A DNA stretch of 64,000 bases, taken from contig JAJDXR010000070.1 of assembly GCA_022823165.1 (NCBI GenBank), positions 1-64,000 on the forward strand, read 5' to 3'. Positions 43,267 to 51,861 of this stretch are shown here, piece by piece. Below the pieces are notes generated by a model. The model did no database searches. It saw only the letters and a program-made list of their open reading frames with translations, and had not been told where the DNA came from. The number at the start of each line of letters is the position of its first letter. Position 1 is the first letter of the stretch. Source of the stretch: Anaerolineae bacterium. GTDB taxonomy: Bacteria; Chloroflexota; Anaerolineae; Aggregatilineales; Phototrophicaceae. Made by a program: the position numbers and the translations under genes.

Positions 43267-44565
43267 TTAACCTCCTGCGGCCAGTTCTGGGGCGGCCGCT
43301 GCCCTTGTAATCTCGTTCTTGTCCAGCCAGTGGACAATCCGCAGCCAGGCGGCCCAGGGCGCGACCGCCGCCAGAGCCGAGGCAAATACAATCGCCCGCA
43401 TGCCGCCATCGCCCAGGGCGTCGATAGCGAAACCTACCACCAGAATGCCTATCGTCTGCACCAGCTCGAAGCCGGCGAAATCAAGCGAAAACATGCGGCC
43501 CAGATACTCGTCATGGACTTGTTGCTGGATGATGACCGAGCTGTAGGTCCAATTGATCGAGCCGCCCATCGCCCGCACGACCACCGCCAGCGCCAGGAGC
43601 TCCAATGATGGCGCCAAGCCCCAAAACAGCCAGCCGAGCGCAATCAAGGCGAAGCCGACGCCTATCAGCCGGCGCAGCGCTTTGACGGAATCGTCGCTGA
43701 AGCGATTGGCGATCATGGGACCGATAATGGCGCCCAAGCCGAACGACGCCCAAAGTATCGCCATCGACGTGATGCCCTGGTCGCCCAATACAAAGACCTG
43801 AGTGCCGAAGAAGATGAGCAGCGTGTCCGAACTGGTGATGCTCTGGCCCGCTTTCACGAAAAGCGCCGCGGCCGTCTCCGGGTGATGCCGCAAATAGCGC
43901 AGGCCATCGATAAATGTACGTTCGGCTTTGTCCGTCACAGCGCGGGGCTGCTGGCCGATTTCTGAACGCGGACTGCTCGGAATTACAATCAGCATGACCA
44001 ATATCGCCGACAGCACAAAGGTCATGGCGTCTATCAGCAGCGCGATTTGCGTACCGAATAGCTCAGCCACCAATCCGCCGCTTATCGCCCCGATGGCCAA
44101 CATGGCCGACCAGGTGACGCTGCTCAGTGTATTGCCGATGATGAGCTGATGCCGGTACAGAATGCTCGGCATGATGGCGTTTCTGGCCGGCTCGAAGATC
44201 GAAGAAATCATAAATTGCGCGATGACAAGCACGTAGATCAGCGGCAGGTATTCCCGGCTCTGAGACGCGAATAACAAGCCCAAAACGGCCACTGCGCGCA
44301 GCAGATCGCTGATGATGAGCAGCCGCTTGCGATCGAAGCGGTCCGCCAGCACACCGGCCCAGGGCCGCGCCAGCAGCGGCGGCAGCATTCGGGCGATGAG
44401 AAATCCGCTGACCGCGATGCCCTGATAGCCGCTGCCCTCTGTATAGGTAATGATCAGCGCCGAGACGACGATTGTGCTGAACCAGTCGCCCAGCAGGCTG
44501 ACGAGCTGCGCCGCCCACAGCTTGGCGAAATCATGATTGCTGTTGAGAAGTCTGATGTAGTCCAT
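43267..44565 (-). CDS. MFS transporter
   Basis: A 432-aa major facilitator carrier with about 12 helices. The loop 2-3 motif is ARPWAGVLADRFDRKRLLII near residue 62, and the N-terminus (NHDFAKLWAAQLVSLLGDWF) is typical of the MDR-like enterobactin-exporter/MFS_3 group. The substrate is unknown. The start at 44565 (MDYIRLLN) is chosen because the 20 upstream residues are poorly hydrophobic and unlike the family. It is followed at once by the B3/4-domain gene. Confidence 0.87.
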   Translation of the reverse strand: MDYIRLLNSNHDFAKLWAAQLVSLLGDWFSTIVVSALIITYTEGSGYQGIAVSGFLIARMLPPLLARPWAGVLADRFDRKRLLIISDLLRAVAVLGLLFASQSREYLPLIYVLVIAQFMISSIFEPARNAIMPSILYRHQLIIGNTLSSVTWSAMLAIGAISGGLVAELFGTQIALLIDAMTFVLSAILVMLIVIPSSPRSEIGQQPRAVTDKAERTFIDGLRYLRHHPETAAALFVKAGQSITSSDTLLIFFGTQVFVLGDQGITSMAILWASFGLGAIIGPMIANRFSDDSVKALRRLIGVGFALIALGWLFWGLAPSLELLALAVVVRAMGGSINWTYSSVIIQQQVHDEYLGRMFSLDFAGFELVQTIGILVVGFAIDALGDGGMRAIVFASALAAVAPWAAWLRIVHWLDKNEITRAAAAPELAAGG

Positions 44566-44664
44566 TGGCAGTCCCAAAACTGGGGCGTCAGTGTACAGCA
44601 CATCGCAGACGGATGCACGGCGCAAACAAGTCCCCGGAAATTTGTCTTCAAAGCCTCGTCTGAT

Positions 44665-44693
44665 TTGCAGCCCGCCCGCAGCGCCTGTAGACT
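44665..44693 (+). promoter_or_regulatory. promoter of crcB
   Basis: TTGCAG (44665-44670), a 17-base spacer and TAGACT (44688-44693), 38 bases upstream of the ATG. Hexamers are moderate but spacing is ideal. A fluoride riboswitch was looked for in the leader and not seen. Confidence 0.45.
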
Positions 44694-44731
44694 AACGGAA
44701 GATCGCAAGCCTGCGAGGCGAGGAGCAAGCT

Positions 44732-45127
44732 ATGGAGAGCATGATTTACGTTGGGGTCGGCGGATTCTTCGGCGCAAACGTCCGCTATCTGCTGGCGCTT
44801 GGCTCGGACCGAACGCTTAGTCCCTTACTCGGCGTTTTCCCATACGGAACCTTGCTGGTTAATGTCGCGGGCTCATTTGGCTTGGCGCTCTTCGGCGTTT
44901 GGTTCGGCGCGCGCGCCGGTCTGCCGCCTCAACTGCGCCTGCTGATAGGCAGCGGGTTCTTCGGCGCTTTCACGACCTTTTCGGCATTCGCCAACGAGAG
45001 CTATGCCATGGCGGGCGACGGCAAAATTGCCTTGCTTCTGCTCAATGCAATCTTGAATTATGGCTTATGCTTGCTAGGTGTTGCGCTGGGACTGCTGCTA
45101 GGCAGCCGCCTCTTCGCAGCGGTGTGA
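44732..45127 (+). CDS. crcB: fluoride ion channel CrcB/Fluc
   Basis: A 131-aa four-helix membrane protein that exports fluoride as a dual-topology dimer. Family motifs are GGFFGANVRYLL near residue 10, TLLVNVAGSFGLALFG near 42 and GFFGAFTTFSAFANE near 75, including the FTTFS segment and a central Na+-site GS-type motif. GAGGAG lies before the ATG. A single crcB is present here; many genomes have a pair. The uppP gene follows 61 bases downstream. Confidence 0.95.
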   Translation: MESMIYVGVGGFFGANVRYLLALGSDRTLSPLLGVFPYGTLLVNVAGSFGLALFGVWFGARAGLPPQLRLLIGSGFFGAFTTFSAFANESYAMAGDGKIALLLLNAILNYGLCLLGVALGLLLGSRLFAAV

Positions 45128-45128
45128 T

Positions 45129-45164
45129 GATGCTTGGCTTCATGCTTAGCTGCATGCTTAGCTC
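45129..45164 (+). repeat. three imperfect 12-bp tandem repeats between crcB and uppP
   Basis: The units gatgcttggctt, catgcttagctg and catgcttagctc follow one another directly. They lie in a 17-codon open frame (45127-45180, starting MMLGFMLSCMLSS) whose ATG overlaps the crcB stop as TGATG. The frame may be chance, or a coupler to uppP, which lacks an obvious ribosome-binding site. Confidence 0.4.
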
Positions 45165-45188
45165 TTTTGCAAACACATAAGCGCGCTC

Positions 45189-46007
45189 ATGATCGAAGAC
45201 ATCATCAAAGTCATCATCCTGGCGCTGGTCGAGGGTGTGACTGAATTCTTGCCAGTTTCATCGACCGGGCATCTGATCGTCGGCACATCGCTGCTCGGCC
45301 TGGACGGCATGAGCCCTGTATTTGAGATATTCATACAATTCGGCGCGGTCTTGGCGGTTATGATGCACTACCGCAAAATCTTGCTCGGGCAGGCGTCTAA
45401 CTTCACCAAATCGCCGGCGGTACGCCGTTTTTGGTCACTGGTGGCGCTCAGCTGTCTGCCCGCCGCCGCGCTGGGATTCTTGGCGGGGGAGCGCATTGGG
45501 CAGCTGTTGTTCTCGCCGCTGGTAGTGGCTGTATCACTGATCGCCGGTGGAATCGTTTTCCTGATAGTTGAGCGTCTGCCTGGCTTTCAAGTACGCGAAA
45601 GTGATCAAGACAGCTTCACGCAGATTACGGTGAAACAGGCGCTGACGGTTGGTTTGGCGCAGGTATTGGCTCTGATTCCGGGCGTATCACGATCCGGCAG
45701 CTCTATCATCGGCGGCATCTTGTCCGGGCTGGACCGCCGCCAGGCAACTGAGTTTTCGTTTTTCGTGGCGATACCGCTGTTGGGCGGGGCTACCCTCTAT
45801 CGACTGGCGACTGAGCTTAACAGCCTGGACTCAAACGAACTATTCTTGCTGTTGCTCGGCGCCGCGCTGTCGGCGGTTTTCGCCTGGTTGTCTATCGAGT
45901 GGCTCTTGAGATTCGTATCCAAAAACAGCTTCGTCGTATTTGGTTACTACCGCATTCTTGCCGGTTTGCTGGTTTTGGCGGCAATATCTTCGGGACTGAT
46001 CGCCTGA
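45189..46007 (+). CDS. uppP: undecaprenyl-diphosphatase
   Basis: A 272-aa integral membrane phosphatase (BacA/UppP) that recycles undecaprenyl pyrophosphate for cell-wall synthesis. The signature ALVEGVTEFLPVSSTGHLIV lies at residues 12-31, and PGVSRSGSSIIGGILSG near 170 completes the active site. The length is normal for the family. It belongs functionally with the peptidoglycan genes at the right of the window. No clear Shine-Dalgarno precedes the ATG. Confidence 0.96.
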   Translation: MIEDIIKVIILALVEGVTEFLPVSSTGHLIVGTSLLGLDGMSPVFEIFIQFGAVLAVMMHYRKILLGQASNFTKSPAVRRFWSLVALSCLPAAALGFLAGERIGQLLFSPLVVAVSLIAGGIVFLIVERLPGFQVRESDQDSFTQITVKQALTVGLAQVLALIPGVSRSGSSIIGGILSGLDRRQATEFSFFVAIPLLGGATLYRLATELNSLDSNELFLLLLGAALSAVFAWLSIEWLLRFVSKNSFVVFGYYRILAGLLVLAAISSGLIA

Positions 46008-46062
46008 GAATTGGGCTGCCGGCGGCATCAAGGCCTTGCAGCAAAGACCGTCCCAATCTCGT

Positions 46063-46091
46063 TTGTCCGTATTTGCCTCTCTACCTATAAT
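46063..46091 (+). promoter_or_regulatory. sigma70 promoter of the LysM lipoprotein gene
   Basis: TTGTCC (46063-46068), a 17-base spacer and a perfect TATAAT (46086-46091), about 99 bases upstream of the chosen ATG. It is one of the two best promoters in the window. Confidence 0.65.
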
Positions 46092-46189
46092 GAATCGCAG
46101 AGATGCCTCTTGCCTCTCCAGCTTTTGCTTGCTAGCGAGGGGTGATTGCCGATAGGGTGATTGCTTCTGCGATGAGGAGTAGCCGATCG

Positions 46190-47101
46190 ATGTCTGACTT
46201 ATGCCGGCGCTTTCAACTCATGCTGTTTCTGGCCGCCATTGCTTTGCTCGCCAGCGCGTGTTTTCGCGATACATCTGAGGCGATACAAAATCAGCCGGTG
46301 GCGCGCGAATATCCGTCGCCGACCGCTGTTCAAGAAGAAGCGCCTACCGAGGTCGCGCCCACAGAAATCGCGCCAACAGCTACTGTGGAGCCTGTGGCGC
46401 CGGTAGTGGAAGTAATAGAACCGGAAATCGATCAATTCGCGCTTACGGCAACCGCCCTGATCGCCCGGCAGACGCAGCCGGCGCTTGGAGCGGATGCCTC
46501 GTCAGGCAGCGGCGCCGCAGCCGATGATACCAGCGCGGGCCCGGCGACGGCCGTTCCACAGCCGCGCGCGACCATCCCGCCGGGGGAAGACTGCGTACAT
46601 GAGATTCGCGCCGGGGATACCTTGTTCCAGCTATCGCTGGCCTACGGCGTAACGGTGGACGCGATCGCCAAAGCAAGCGGAATCGCCAATCCGGATCGCA
46701 TCGCCGTCGGCCAGCACATCATCATCCCGCTTTGCGGCACCACCGGCTTTATACCGCCGCCCACATCGCTTCCGGTCGCGACCATTGAAGCCGAGCAAAT
46801 TTCCGCGACCAGCGAACCGCAGGAGGAGCCTGAACTCGCCAGCAGCGACGACACGCGCAATGCTCTCATCGCGCAAGCGCAAGAGACGCTCTTGGACAAC
46901 GCCCAATCTGAGCGGCCGGGCGCCTTGAGCGCTCAACTGGCTGTTGAGGCGACGGCCAGCCAGACTTACACGGTTCAGCAGAATGACACGCTATTTGAGA
47001 TTGCCGTGCGTTATGGGACGACCGTGGAAATCCTGGCCGCTCTCAATGGCATCGCCGATATCAACAGCTTGAACGCGGGTGACGTTCTGCAAATCCCTTA
47101 A
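46190..47101 (+). CDS. LysM-domain lipoprotein
   Basis: A 303-aa surface lipoprotein expected to bind peptidoglycan. Starting at 46190 (GAGGAG about 10 bases upstream) gives a basic start, a hydrophobic stretch LMLFLAAIALL and the lipobox LLASAC near residue 21. A Pro/Thr/Glu-rich linker follows (residues 30-120), with repeated PTE/PTA phrases. LysM 1 is near residues 130-180 (IRAGDTLFQLSLAYGVTVDA) and LysM 2 is at the C-terminus (TYTVQQNDTLFEIAVRYGTT). Two shorter linkers separate the modules. It is probably monocistronic. It is not an enzyme as far as can be seen. Confidence 0.87.
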   Translation: MSDLCRRFQLMLFLAAIALLASACFRDTSEAIQNQPVAREYPSPTAVQEEAPTEVAPTEIAPTATVEPVAPVVEVIEPEIDQFALTATALIARQTQPALGADASSGSGAAADDTSAGPATAVPQPRATIPPGEDCVHEIRAGDTLFQLSLAYGVTVDAIAKASGIANPDRIAVGQHIIIPLCGTTGFIPPPTSLPVATIEAEQISATSEPQEEPELASSDDTRNALIAQAQETLLDNAQSERPGALSAQLAVEATASQTYTVQQNDTLFEIAVRYGTTVEILAALNGIADINSLNAGDVLQIP

Positions 47102-47149
47102 GCCTCAGCCCCTTAAAGCGCGCCGGCCTCGATTCAGAGAATAAGTAAC

Positions 47150-47378
47150 CAGCAAGATTATTGGGGAGTGGTGATTAAAGCGGAGTTGATAACCATGCCC
47201 CCATCCCCCAGCCCCTTGCCCCCAAAATGAGGGAAGGGGAGTGATTCTGCGTTTTGAAGTCCCTCCCTCTTTATGGGAAAATGCGCCTGATCTTGACCCA
47301 TAGAGATGGCGCATGGATTTAGGGTGGGGGTAGATTGCTGGCATATCCTTGAAATTCACCACTCCCGATTATTGCTGC
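47150..47378. mobile_element. MITE-like element with about 25-bp terminal inverted repeats
   Basis: The left end (gcaagattattggggagtgg, starting near 47152) is the near-complement of the right end (ccactcccgattattgctgc, ending near 47378). Both continue inward with gtgatt/aattcac. The interior (about 180 bp) has no gene but holds a C/G-rich imperfect hairpin (ccccatcccccagcccctt ... agggaagggg) and a second weak one. No target-site duplication is obvious. It sits between the LysM lipoprotein and the rplS promoter. Confidence 0.5.
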
Positions 47379-47380
47379 CC

Positions 47381-47410
47381 TTGTTCGTTTGACTATGGCT
47401 GTGCTACAAT
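47381..47410 (+). promoter_or_regulatory. promoter of rplS (extended -10)
   Basis: TTGTTC (47381-47386), an 18-base spacer and TGCTACAAT with TACAAT at 47405-47410. The TG just upstream of the -10 makes an extended -10 that may compensate for the weak -35. The right end of the MITE-like element lies 3 bases before the -35. Confidence 0.5.
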
Positions 47411-47435
47411 GCTGCCGCTTCGGATAGACAGTAGA

Positions 47436-47455
47436 GCGCCTTCGGGCGCATTTTT
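47436..47455 (+). terminator. UUCG hairpin with T-run in the rplS leader
   Basis: GCGCC-TTCG-GGCGC is a perfect 5-bp stem with an ultra-stable tetraloop, followed by ATTTTT, ending 17 bases before the rplS ATG. It looks like a short intrinsic terminator inside the leader and could act as an attenuator. Confidence 0.5.
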
Positions 47456-47471
47456 GCGAGGGTGTGCCGCC

Positions 47472-47816
47472 ATGAGCCAGGAACTGATGCAAGCGCTGGT
47501 TGTCGAGAACAGTCGGCATCCAAAAATTGAAGCGGGCGATACCGTCAAGGTACACGTGCGTATAATCGAAGGAACTCGCGAGCGGGTTCAGATTTTCCAG
47601 GGCGTGGTAATCCGGGCGCGCAAGGGCGGCAACGAAGCCAACTTTACTGTTCGGCGCATCGCCAGCCACGGCGTCGGCGTCGAGCGCACTTTCTTATTGC
47701 ATAGTCCGCGAGTTGAAAAAGTCGAAATTTTGCGCCGGGCAAGGGTCCGCCGGGCTCAACTCTATTATTTGCGCGATCGCCGCGGCAAGTCCGCCCGCCT
47801 CAAGGAACGCCGCTAA
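47472..47816 (+). CDS. rplS: 50S ribosomal protein L19
   Basis: A 114-aa ribosomal protein at the 30S-50S interface. It shows the whole-length L19 pattern: [51 protein letters not shown] and the C-terminal [21 protein letters not shown] 47472 is chosen because it gives the standard MSQELMQAL opening; an in-frame start at 47349 would read through the promoter and MITE. It is not accompanied by rpsP/trmD here, so it is an isolated L19 gene. A short hairpin and T-rich stretch follow the stop. Confidence 0.97.
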   Translation: MSQELMQALVVENSRHPKIEAGDTVKVHVRIIEGTRERVQIFQGVVIRARKGGNEANFTVRRIASHGVGVERTFLLHSPRVEKVEILRRARVRRAQLYYLRDRRGKSARLKERR

Positions 47817-47848
47817 ACCGCCAGCAGTCAATCCCCGCACATCCCGGG

Positions 47849-47867
47849 CGCGCGTTGGCGCGTCTTT
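47849..47867 (+). terminator. terminator of rplS
   Basis: CGCGC-gttg-GCGCG forms a 5-bp GC stem followed by TCTTTCATTTCT, 33 bases after the stop. The T-tract is interrupted, so strength is uncertain. The next gene is convergent. Confidence 0.45.
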
Positions 47868-47873
47868 CATTTC

Positions 47874-49346
47874 TCAGCCTTTGTCAGCCGACGGTTCGCG
47901 CAGCGTATAGTGCGTACCTTTGTTGGCGCCCACCTTGTTGAGTATGCCCTTGTCCACGAGGTCCGCCAAATCCAGGCGCAATGTCTCGGCTGACACTGAA
48001 TGAATCAGGCTGCGGAATTCCCGGTTCGTAATTGAGCCCCGGGCGCGGATGTATTGCAGAGCGCGGGCTTGGCGGTGGTTTGTATCGCGCGCCCATTCCG
48101 GAACCTTTGGTCGCGCGCGCTCGTTATGCAGGGCGACCGCGAAACTATAGGGGCGGGCGTCAAATCGCGGCGGCGAATGCCCGGCCTGCTCCATGACCTC
48201 CATCATCCGGTCGATGCCAAGCCCAAGTTCTTCGATGTAGCCCCAATGAAACAATCCCCCGACCAAGCGCGGATTTCGAGAAAAATGCTCTTCCTTGATA
48301 TTCTCCACGGTGATGAACCCGGGCAAGCCGCCGGGCGATATGACTTCCAGCCGGTCCGAGAACATACGCACCTCAATGCGGCGTCCGCGCAAACGATAAT
48401 CTCGATGGCAAATGGCGTTTACCAAGGCTTCGCGCACGGCAAACTGCGGATATTCGAAAGTCTCCTCGCGTTCCAGGCCCTTGACCACGGCGCTTATCGC
48501 CATCTCGCTCCAGACGAGATTCCAGGTAGTTTCGATGAGGCGCGGCACCGAACCCGTGATCTCTTCGCGCCGTGTATAACCGGCCAGGCCCTGCTCGCCC
48601 CGGGCTGCCGTGCCGACAAATCGGGCGAAGACGACGCTGCTCTGCGGCAGCCAGCGCTGCGGATAATCGCTGAATAGCAGCAATCCACAGACGGTGGGCT
48701 TGCCATCGGCCGTAATTGCGCCAATCTCCGCCAGCAGCCGATTGATCTCGCCGCTGTATACGCGCTTGGCGCGCTCGGCGCGCTTCTCCAGGTATTCGTC
48801 GATTATCTCGCGATTGAAGTCGTCTAGTGTGGCGCCGGGAACCGCTTCGGTTTCGAAGTCGCCCGTATTTTTGGCGCTGGCCAGGCGCAGAATTTCCTGC
48901 CCGCCCAGAGGACGGTTGACCTCGCCGCTGCGAATCAGGACGCGGCCATCGGCCAGCGCGTGCAATTCGGTGCTGCGCGGCACCCGGATCGAGAAAGCCG
49001 GCGCCGGCTCCGCCGCGTCCGCGGAAGCAGGTCCGCTAAGGTCACCGACAACTTCAGGCTGCGCAGCTTGGCTGCCGGCCGAATTCAACTGTATCTCTTC
49101 ACAGCCGTCGATGACCACCGGCGGATTGTATAGGTTATCCGCGTAACTCAGGCAGCGCTCAACATCTTTCCTCTTAAGCCGCTGCGCGGATGGAAGGCCC
49201 TCGGCATCGACTCCAACCACGATTGTGCCGCCTTCGGTATTGGCGAAGGCGACCATGCTTTCGGCGATCGCTCCGGCGTCCGCGCTCTGTATGAAGGTGG
49301 TGCGCGGACCTTCAACCGGGTCAAACGATGCGTCGTAGGGCATCAT
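47874..49346 (-). CDS. AlbA_2 (Schlafen-like) DNA-binding/ATP-binding transcriptional regulator
   Basis: A 490-aa protein of the family often annotated as RecG-like helicase, although it has no helicase motifs. The N-terminal AlbA_2 domain (residues 20-180) shows AIAESMVAFANTEGGTIVVGVD. The middle part is an HATPase_c_4-like domain: YPQFAVREALVNAICHRDYR near 300 and EVISPGGLPGFITVENI near 340, then a C-terminal winged-helix part (RQARALQYIRARGSITNREF near 440). It probably regulates transcription in response to an unknown signal; its target is unknown. A divergent promoter region with a TATAAT lies upstream. Confidence 0.82.
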   Translation of the reverse strand: MMPYDASFDPVEGPRTTFIQSADAGAIAESMVAFANTEGGTIVVGVDAEGLPSAQRLKRKDVERCLSYADNLYNPPVVIDGCEEIQLNSAGSQAAQPEVVGDLSGPASADAAEPAPAFSIRVPRSTELHALADGRVLIRSGEVNRPLGGQEILRLASAKNTGDFETEAVPGATLDDFNREIIDEYLEKRAERAKRVYSGEINRLLAEIGAITADGKPTVCGLLLFSDYPQRWLPQSSVVFARFVGTAARGEQGLAGYTRREEITGSVPRLIETTWNLVWSEMAISAVVKGLEREETFEYPQFAVREALVNAICHRDYRLRGRRIEVRMFSDRLEVISPGGLPGFITVENIKEEHFSRNPRLVGGLFHWGYIEELGLGIDRMMEVMEQAGHSPPRFDARPYSFAVALHNERARPKVPEWARDTNHRQARALQYIRARGSITNREFRSLIHSVSAETLRLDLADLVDKGILNKVGANKGTHYTLREPSADKG

Positions 49347-49421
49347 ACACCTGCCGGGATCGTCAGTTGAACTGGGGAGTAATGCGCATGCAGATCATAA
49401 TCGCATGATGATGTTTCTGAC

Positions 49422-49429
49422 ATTATAAT
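49422..49429. promoter_or_regulatory. divergent -10 box between the AlbA_2 and polytopic-membrane-protein genes
   Basis: ATTATAAT gives TATAAT on both strands, as between glgP and the sulfatase. The distance to each start codon (about 76 bases to 49346 and 58 bases to 49487) is reasonable; no strong -35 exists on either side. Confidence 0.35.
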
Positions 49430-49486
49430 GGGGATTCTGTAGCCGGTGGCATGCTTTCCAGGTCATATTCAAGGACTGGGACCTTA

Positions 49487-51265
49487 ATGCTGGATCTTCT
49501 CGCGCCTATGTCGCTTGTATTGCTTAGCTGGGCGCTGTTCATGCTGCTATTCAGCGGGCTTGGAATAACGGTCTTTAGGCTGCTTGGTAAACCGCTGAGG
49601 GCGAGCAATGATTGGCTGGATAGCTTCTGGTTAGGCTGGGCGCTCGCTCTTGCGGTTTTGCAATTCTGGCACTTGGTCTTTCCAGTCAACGCGGCGATTC
49701 TCCTGCTCTTTGCCTTGCTTGCGGCGCGTCAACTGATTTCTCAGCGAAGCGCGGCCGCGCAGTTGATTATCCAGCTGAGAAGCGAAAGCGTATACCTGCT
49801 GATCATGGCGCTGCTGGCGCTCTGGATGTCAAATCGGGCGCTCGCGATGCCCATCGCCTTCGACAGCGGCTTCCGCGACATCCAGGCAGTCATGTGGATC
49901 GACAGTTATCCGATTGTACCCGGGTTAGGCAATCTCTTCTCTTCCCTGGCTTTTAATCACTCCGTCTACCTGTATGACGCCTTGCTTGATGTGTCGATTT
50001 GGTCGGGACGGTCGCATCATATCGCCACTGGCTTGCTGATAATGGCCTATCTGGCGCGTGCCCTGCAATCGGCTTTACAGCTATGGAAATGTCAATGCGG
50101 GGCTGAGGTCCGCTGGTCGTCGATATTCAGCGTATTGACGATACCGCTGATATTGTTTTACACGGTCAACTGGAGCGGCATCACGCATTTCCTGACCGAT
50201 ACTGTGGTTGATGTGGTCGGCTTCCTCTGCGTGACTTATCTGCTGGATTTCGTCCAAGGCTGGAAGCCGGGAAAAGCCGACAGCGAATTTCATATCGTCC
50301 GCCTCGTGGTCTTGCTTGTCTTGGGTTTTACCATTAAACAGACCTTCATCGTCTTTGGCCTGGCGGTGGCGGCAACGGTCATTTTCCTATGGTTCAAACG
50401 TGGCGGCTATCGGCATGATCCTGCCCGCGCTGGATGGCTGGCGGCGCTGACGCTGATATTCGCCGGCGCTGTGCTGTTGCCTTGGATGGCTCGCGGCGTC
50501 ATTACCAGCGGCTATATTGCGTTTCCGCAAACTGTCGGCAAAGCCGCGGTCGACTGGGCAATGCCGACGGAGCATCTGGAAAACCGACAGCGCATCATGT
50601 CGACCAACACCCGCATTCGCGGAGGCGACCAAGATGAGGTGCTCGGATCTTGGGATTGGTTGGGACCGTGGCTGCAGAAATTCGTTCGAAACATCATGCC
50701 GACCATGCTGCCGACAGCGATTACACTCGGCGCGCTGGGATTGTATGCAGTCGGCCGATTTCGCAATCGCGGCCTGAATCGAGACCGTAGCCCGGGCTTA
50801 TTGCCACTGGCGCCAGTGCTAATCATGCTGGTTTTCTGGTTTTTCAGCTTTCCCGAGCCCAAGTATGTGCGCTACCTCTTCTGGAGTTTGGCGGCGCTAT
50901 CGGTGATATTGGCTTATGAAGCCTGGCCAAAGGTCTCCTGGCGATTTCGCATCACGGCAGTGTATGGGCTTACCTTGCTCTGCCTGGCCTATGTCGCCTT
51001 TTTGATCGCAGCGCAAAGGACCTTTCCCTTGTCGGCCGGGCCAGTCGACGGCTTTCACGAACATTGGCGCATCCATTATGATCAATTTGTCACAGACAGC
51101 GGCCTGAAGCTCAATGTTCCAAAAGCAGGCGGGCCGCAGTGCTGGCGCGTACCCCTGCCCTGTACACCCCAGCCCAACGTTCGCCTGGCGGAACGGGCGC
51201 CGGGAGAGTTGCGGCACGGTTTCAGAATTGCGAATTCGCAAAGGGCTGGCGCGGACGATGGATAG
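49487..51265 (+). CDS. polytopic membrane protein, possibly GT-C-like
   Basis: A 592-aa protein with about 11-12 membrane helices spread over the first 540 residues. Conserved-looking loop FDSGFRDIQAVMWIDSYPIV near residue 125 and the following GNLFSSLAFNHSVYLYDALL resemble bacterial membrane proteins of the LIC_10190 kind; relation to GT-C glycosyltransferases is possible but unproven. The C-terminal 60 residues are soluble. ATG 49487 is preferred (GGGA 8 bases upstream) over 49451. The next gene begins 54 bases later. Confidence 0.6.
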   Translation: MLDLLAPMSLVLLSWALFMLLFSGLGITVFRLLGKPLRASNDWLDSFWLGWALALAVLQFWHLVFPVNAAILLLFALLAARQLISQRSAAAQLIIQLRSESVYLLIMALLALWMSNRALAMPIAFDSGFRDIQAVMWIDSYPIVPGLGNLFSSLAFNHSVYLYDALLDVSIWSGRSHHIATGLLIMAYLARALQSALQLWKCQCGAEVRWSSIFSVLTIPLILFYTVNWSGITHFLTDTVVDVVGFLCVTYLLDFVQGWKPGKADSEFHIVRLVVLLVLGFTIKQTFIVFGLAVAATVIFLWFKRGGYRHDPARAGWLAALTLIFAGAVLLPWMARGVITSGYIAFPQTVGKAAVDWAMPTEHLENRQRIMSTNTRIRGGDQDEVLGSWDWLGPWLQKFVRNIMPTMLPTAITLGALGLYAVGRFRNRGLNRDRSPGLLPLAPVLIMLVFWFFSFPEPKYVRYLFWSLAALSVILAYEAWPKVSWRFRITAVYGLTLLCLAYVAFLIAAQRTFPLSAGPVDGFHEHWRIHYDQFVTDSGLKLNVPKAGGPQCWRVPLPCTPQPNVRLAERAPGELRHGFRIANSQRAGADDG

Positions 51266-51319
51266 GGCTGGCGCAAGCGCTTTCCTCAGGCATCCGACTA
51301 ATGCGGCGGGAACAACCCG

Positions 51320-51790
51320 ATGATGACCATACTGCCATTGATAATGTTTGCGGTGTCATTGCTCTTCCTGCGCGCCTGCTTGATTACGCTGGGATTTTAC
51401 AAAGAACCGATCTTGTCCGCCTTTCAGCAATATGGCGACGAAGTGGGATTCAGCCCGCTATTTGACGCCTGCCTCTGGGGGCTGGTGCTGGCCTACTTGA
51501 TCTTCACCCTGCTGGTACCCTCATCGCTCTTGGTGCTGCTGGGCATCTTCGCCTTTGTCTTTTTCTTTATGCTCTATTGGCGCGTACGCGACAATATCCT
51601 GGAGCACCCGGAGATTTTCTTGCGCTTTCCCGGTTGGTACCGCGAAATCGTTGACCGCACGACGCGCGAGGAACGCCGCAAGCTGTCTTACATGTGGCTG
51701 GGTCTGCCGCTAAGGACTCGCCTGCTCTACAATGCGCAGCATGAAGAATTCCGCAAGTGGGTGGAGTTGGTAGTGCTCTCAGTTGCCTGA
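51320..51790 (+). CDS. small membrane protein of unknown function
   Basis: A 156-aa protein with about three hydrophobic segments (residues 4-24, 50-70, 72-92), then a charged cytoplasmic-looking tail with WRVRDNILEHPEIFLRFPGW near 95. I do not recognise a family. It starts at ATG 51320 with GGGAA upstream and lies 54 bases after the polytopic protein, so they may form one transcript. It is convergent with the tRNA-Gln gene. Confidence 0.6.
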   Translation: MMTILPLIMFAVSLLFLRACLITLGFYKEPILSAFQQYGDEVGFSPLFDACLWGLVLAYLIFTLLVPSSLLVLLGIFAFVFFFMLYWRVRDNILEHPEIFLRFPGWYREIVDRTTREERRKLSYMWLGLPLRTRLLYNAQHEEFRKWVELVVLSVA

Positions 51791-51826
51791 CGCCGGCGGC
51801 AGCTCCTCCGCCACAGCCAACAAAGC

Positions 51827-51850
51827 AAAAGACCCGGCGCTAAGCCGAGT
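51827..51850 (-). terminator. intrinsic terminator of tRNA-Gln
   Basis: On the minus strand ACTCGGC-ttagc-GCCGGGT (7-bp stem, one G-T wobble) is followed by CTTTTGCTTTG, 12 bases after the tRNA end. This is a clear terminator for the tRNA and the long minus-strand gene cluster before it. Confidence 0.7.
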
Positions 51851-51861
51851 CGTGACCTGAA

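Noticed and set aside
44626..44731. Fluoride riboswitch upstream of crcB
   Set aside because: The conserved GGNGAUGG-type start and pseudoknot pairing could not be found in the leader; only a moderate promoter and Shine-Dalgarno are visible.
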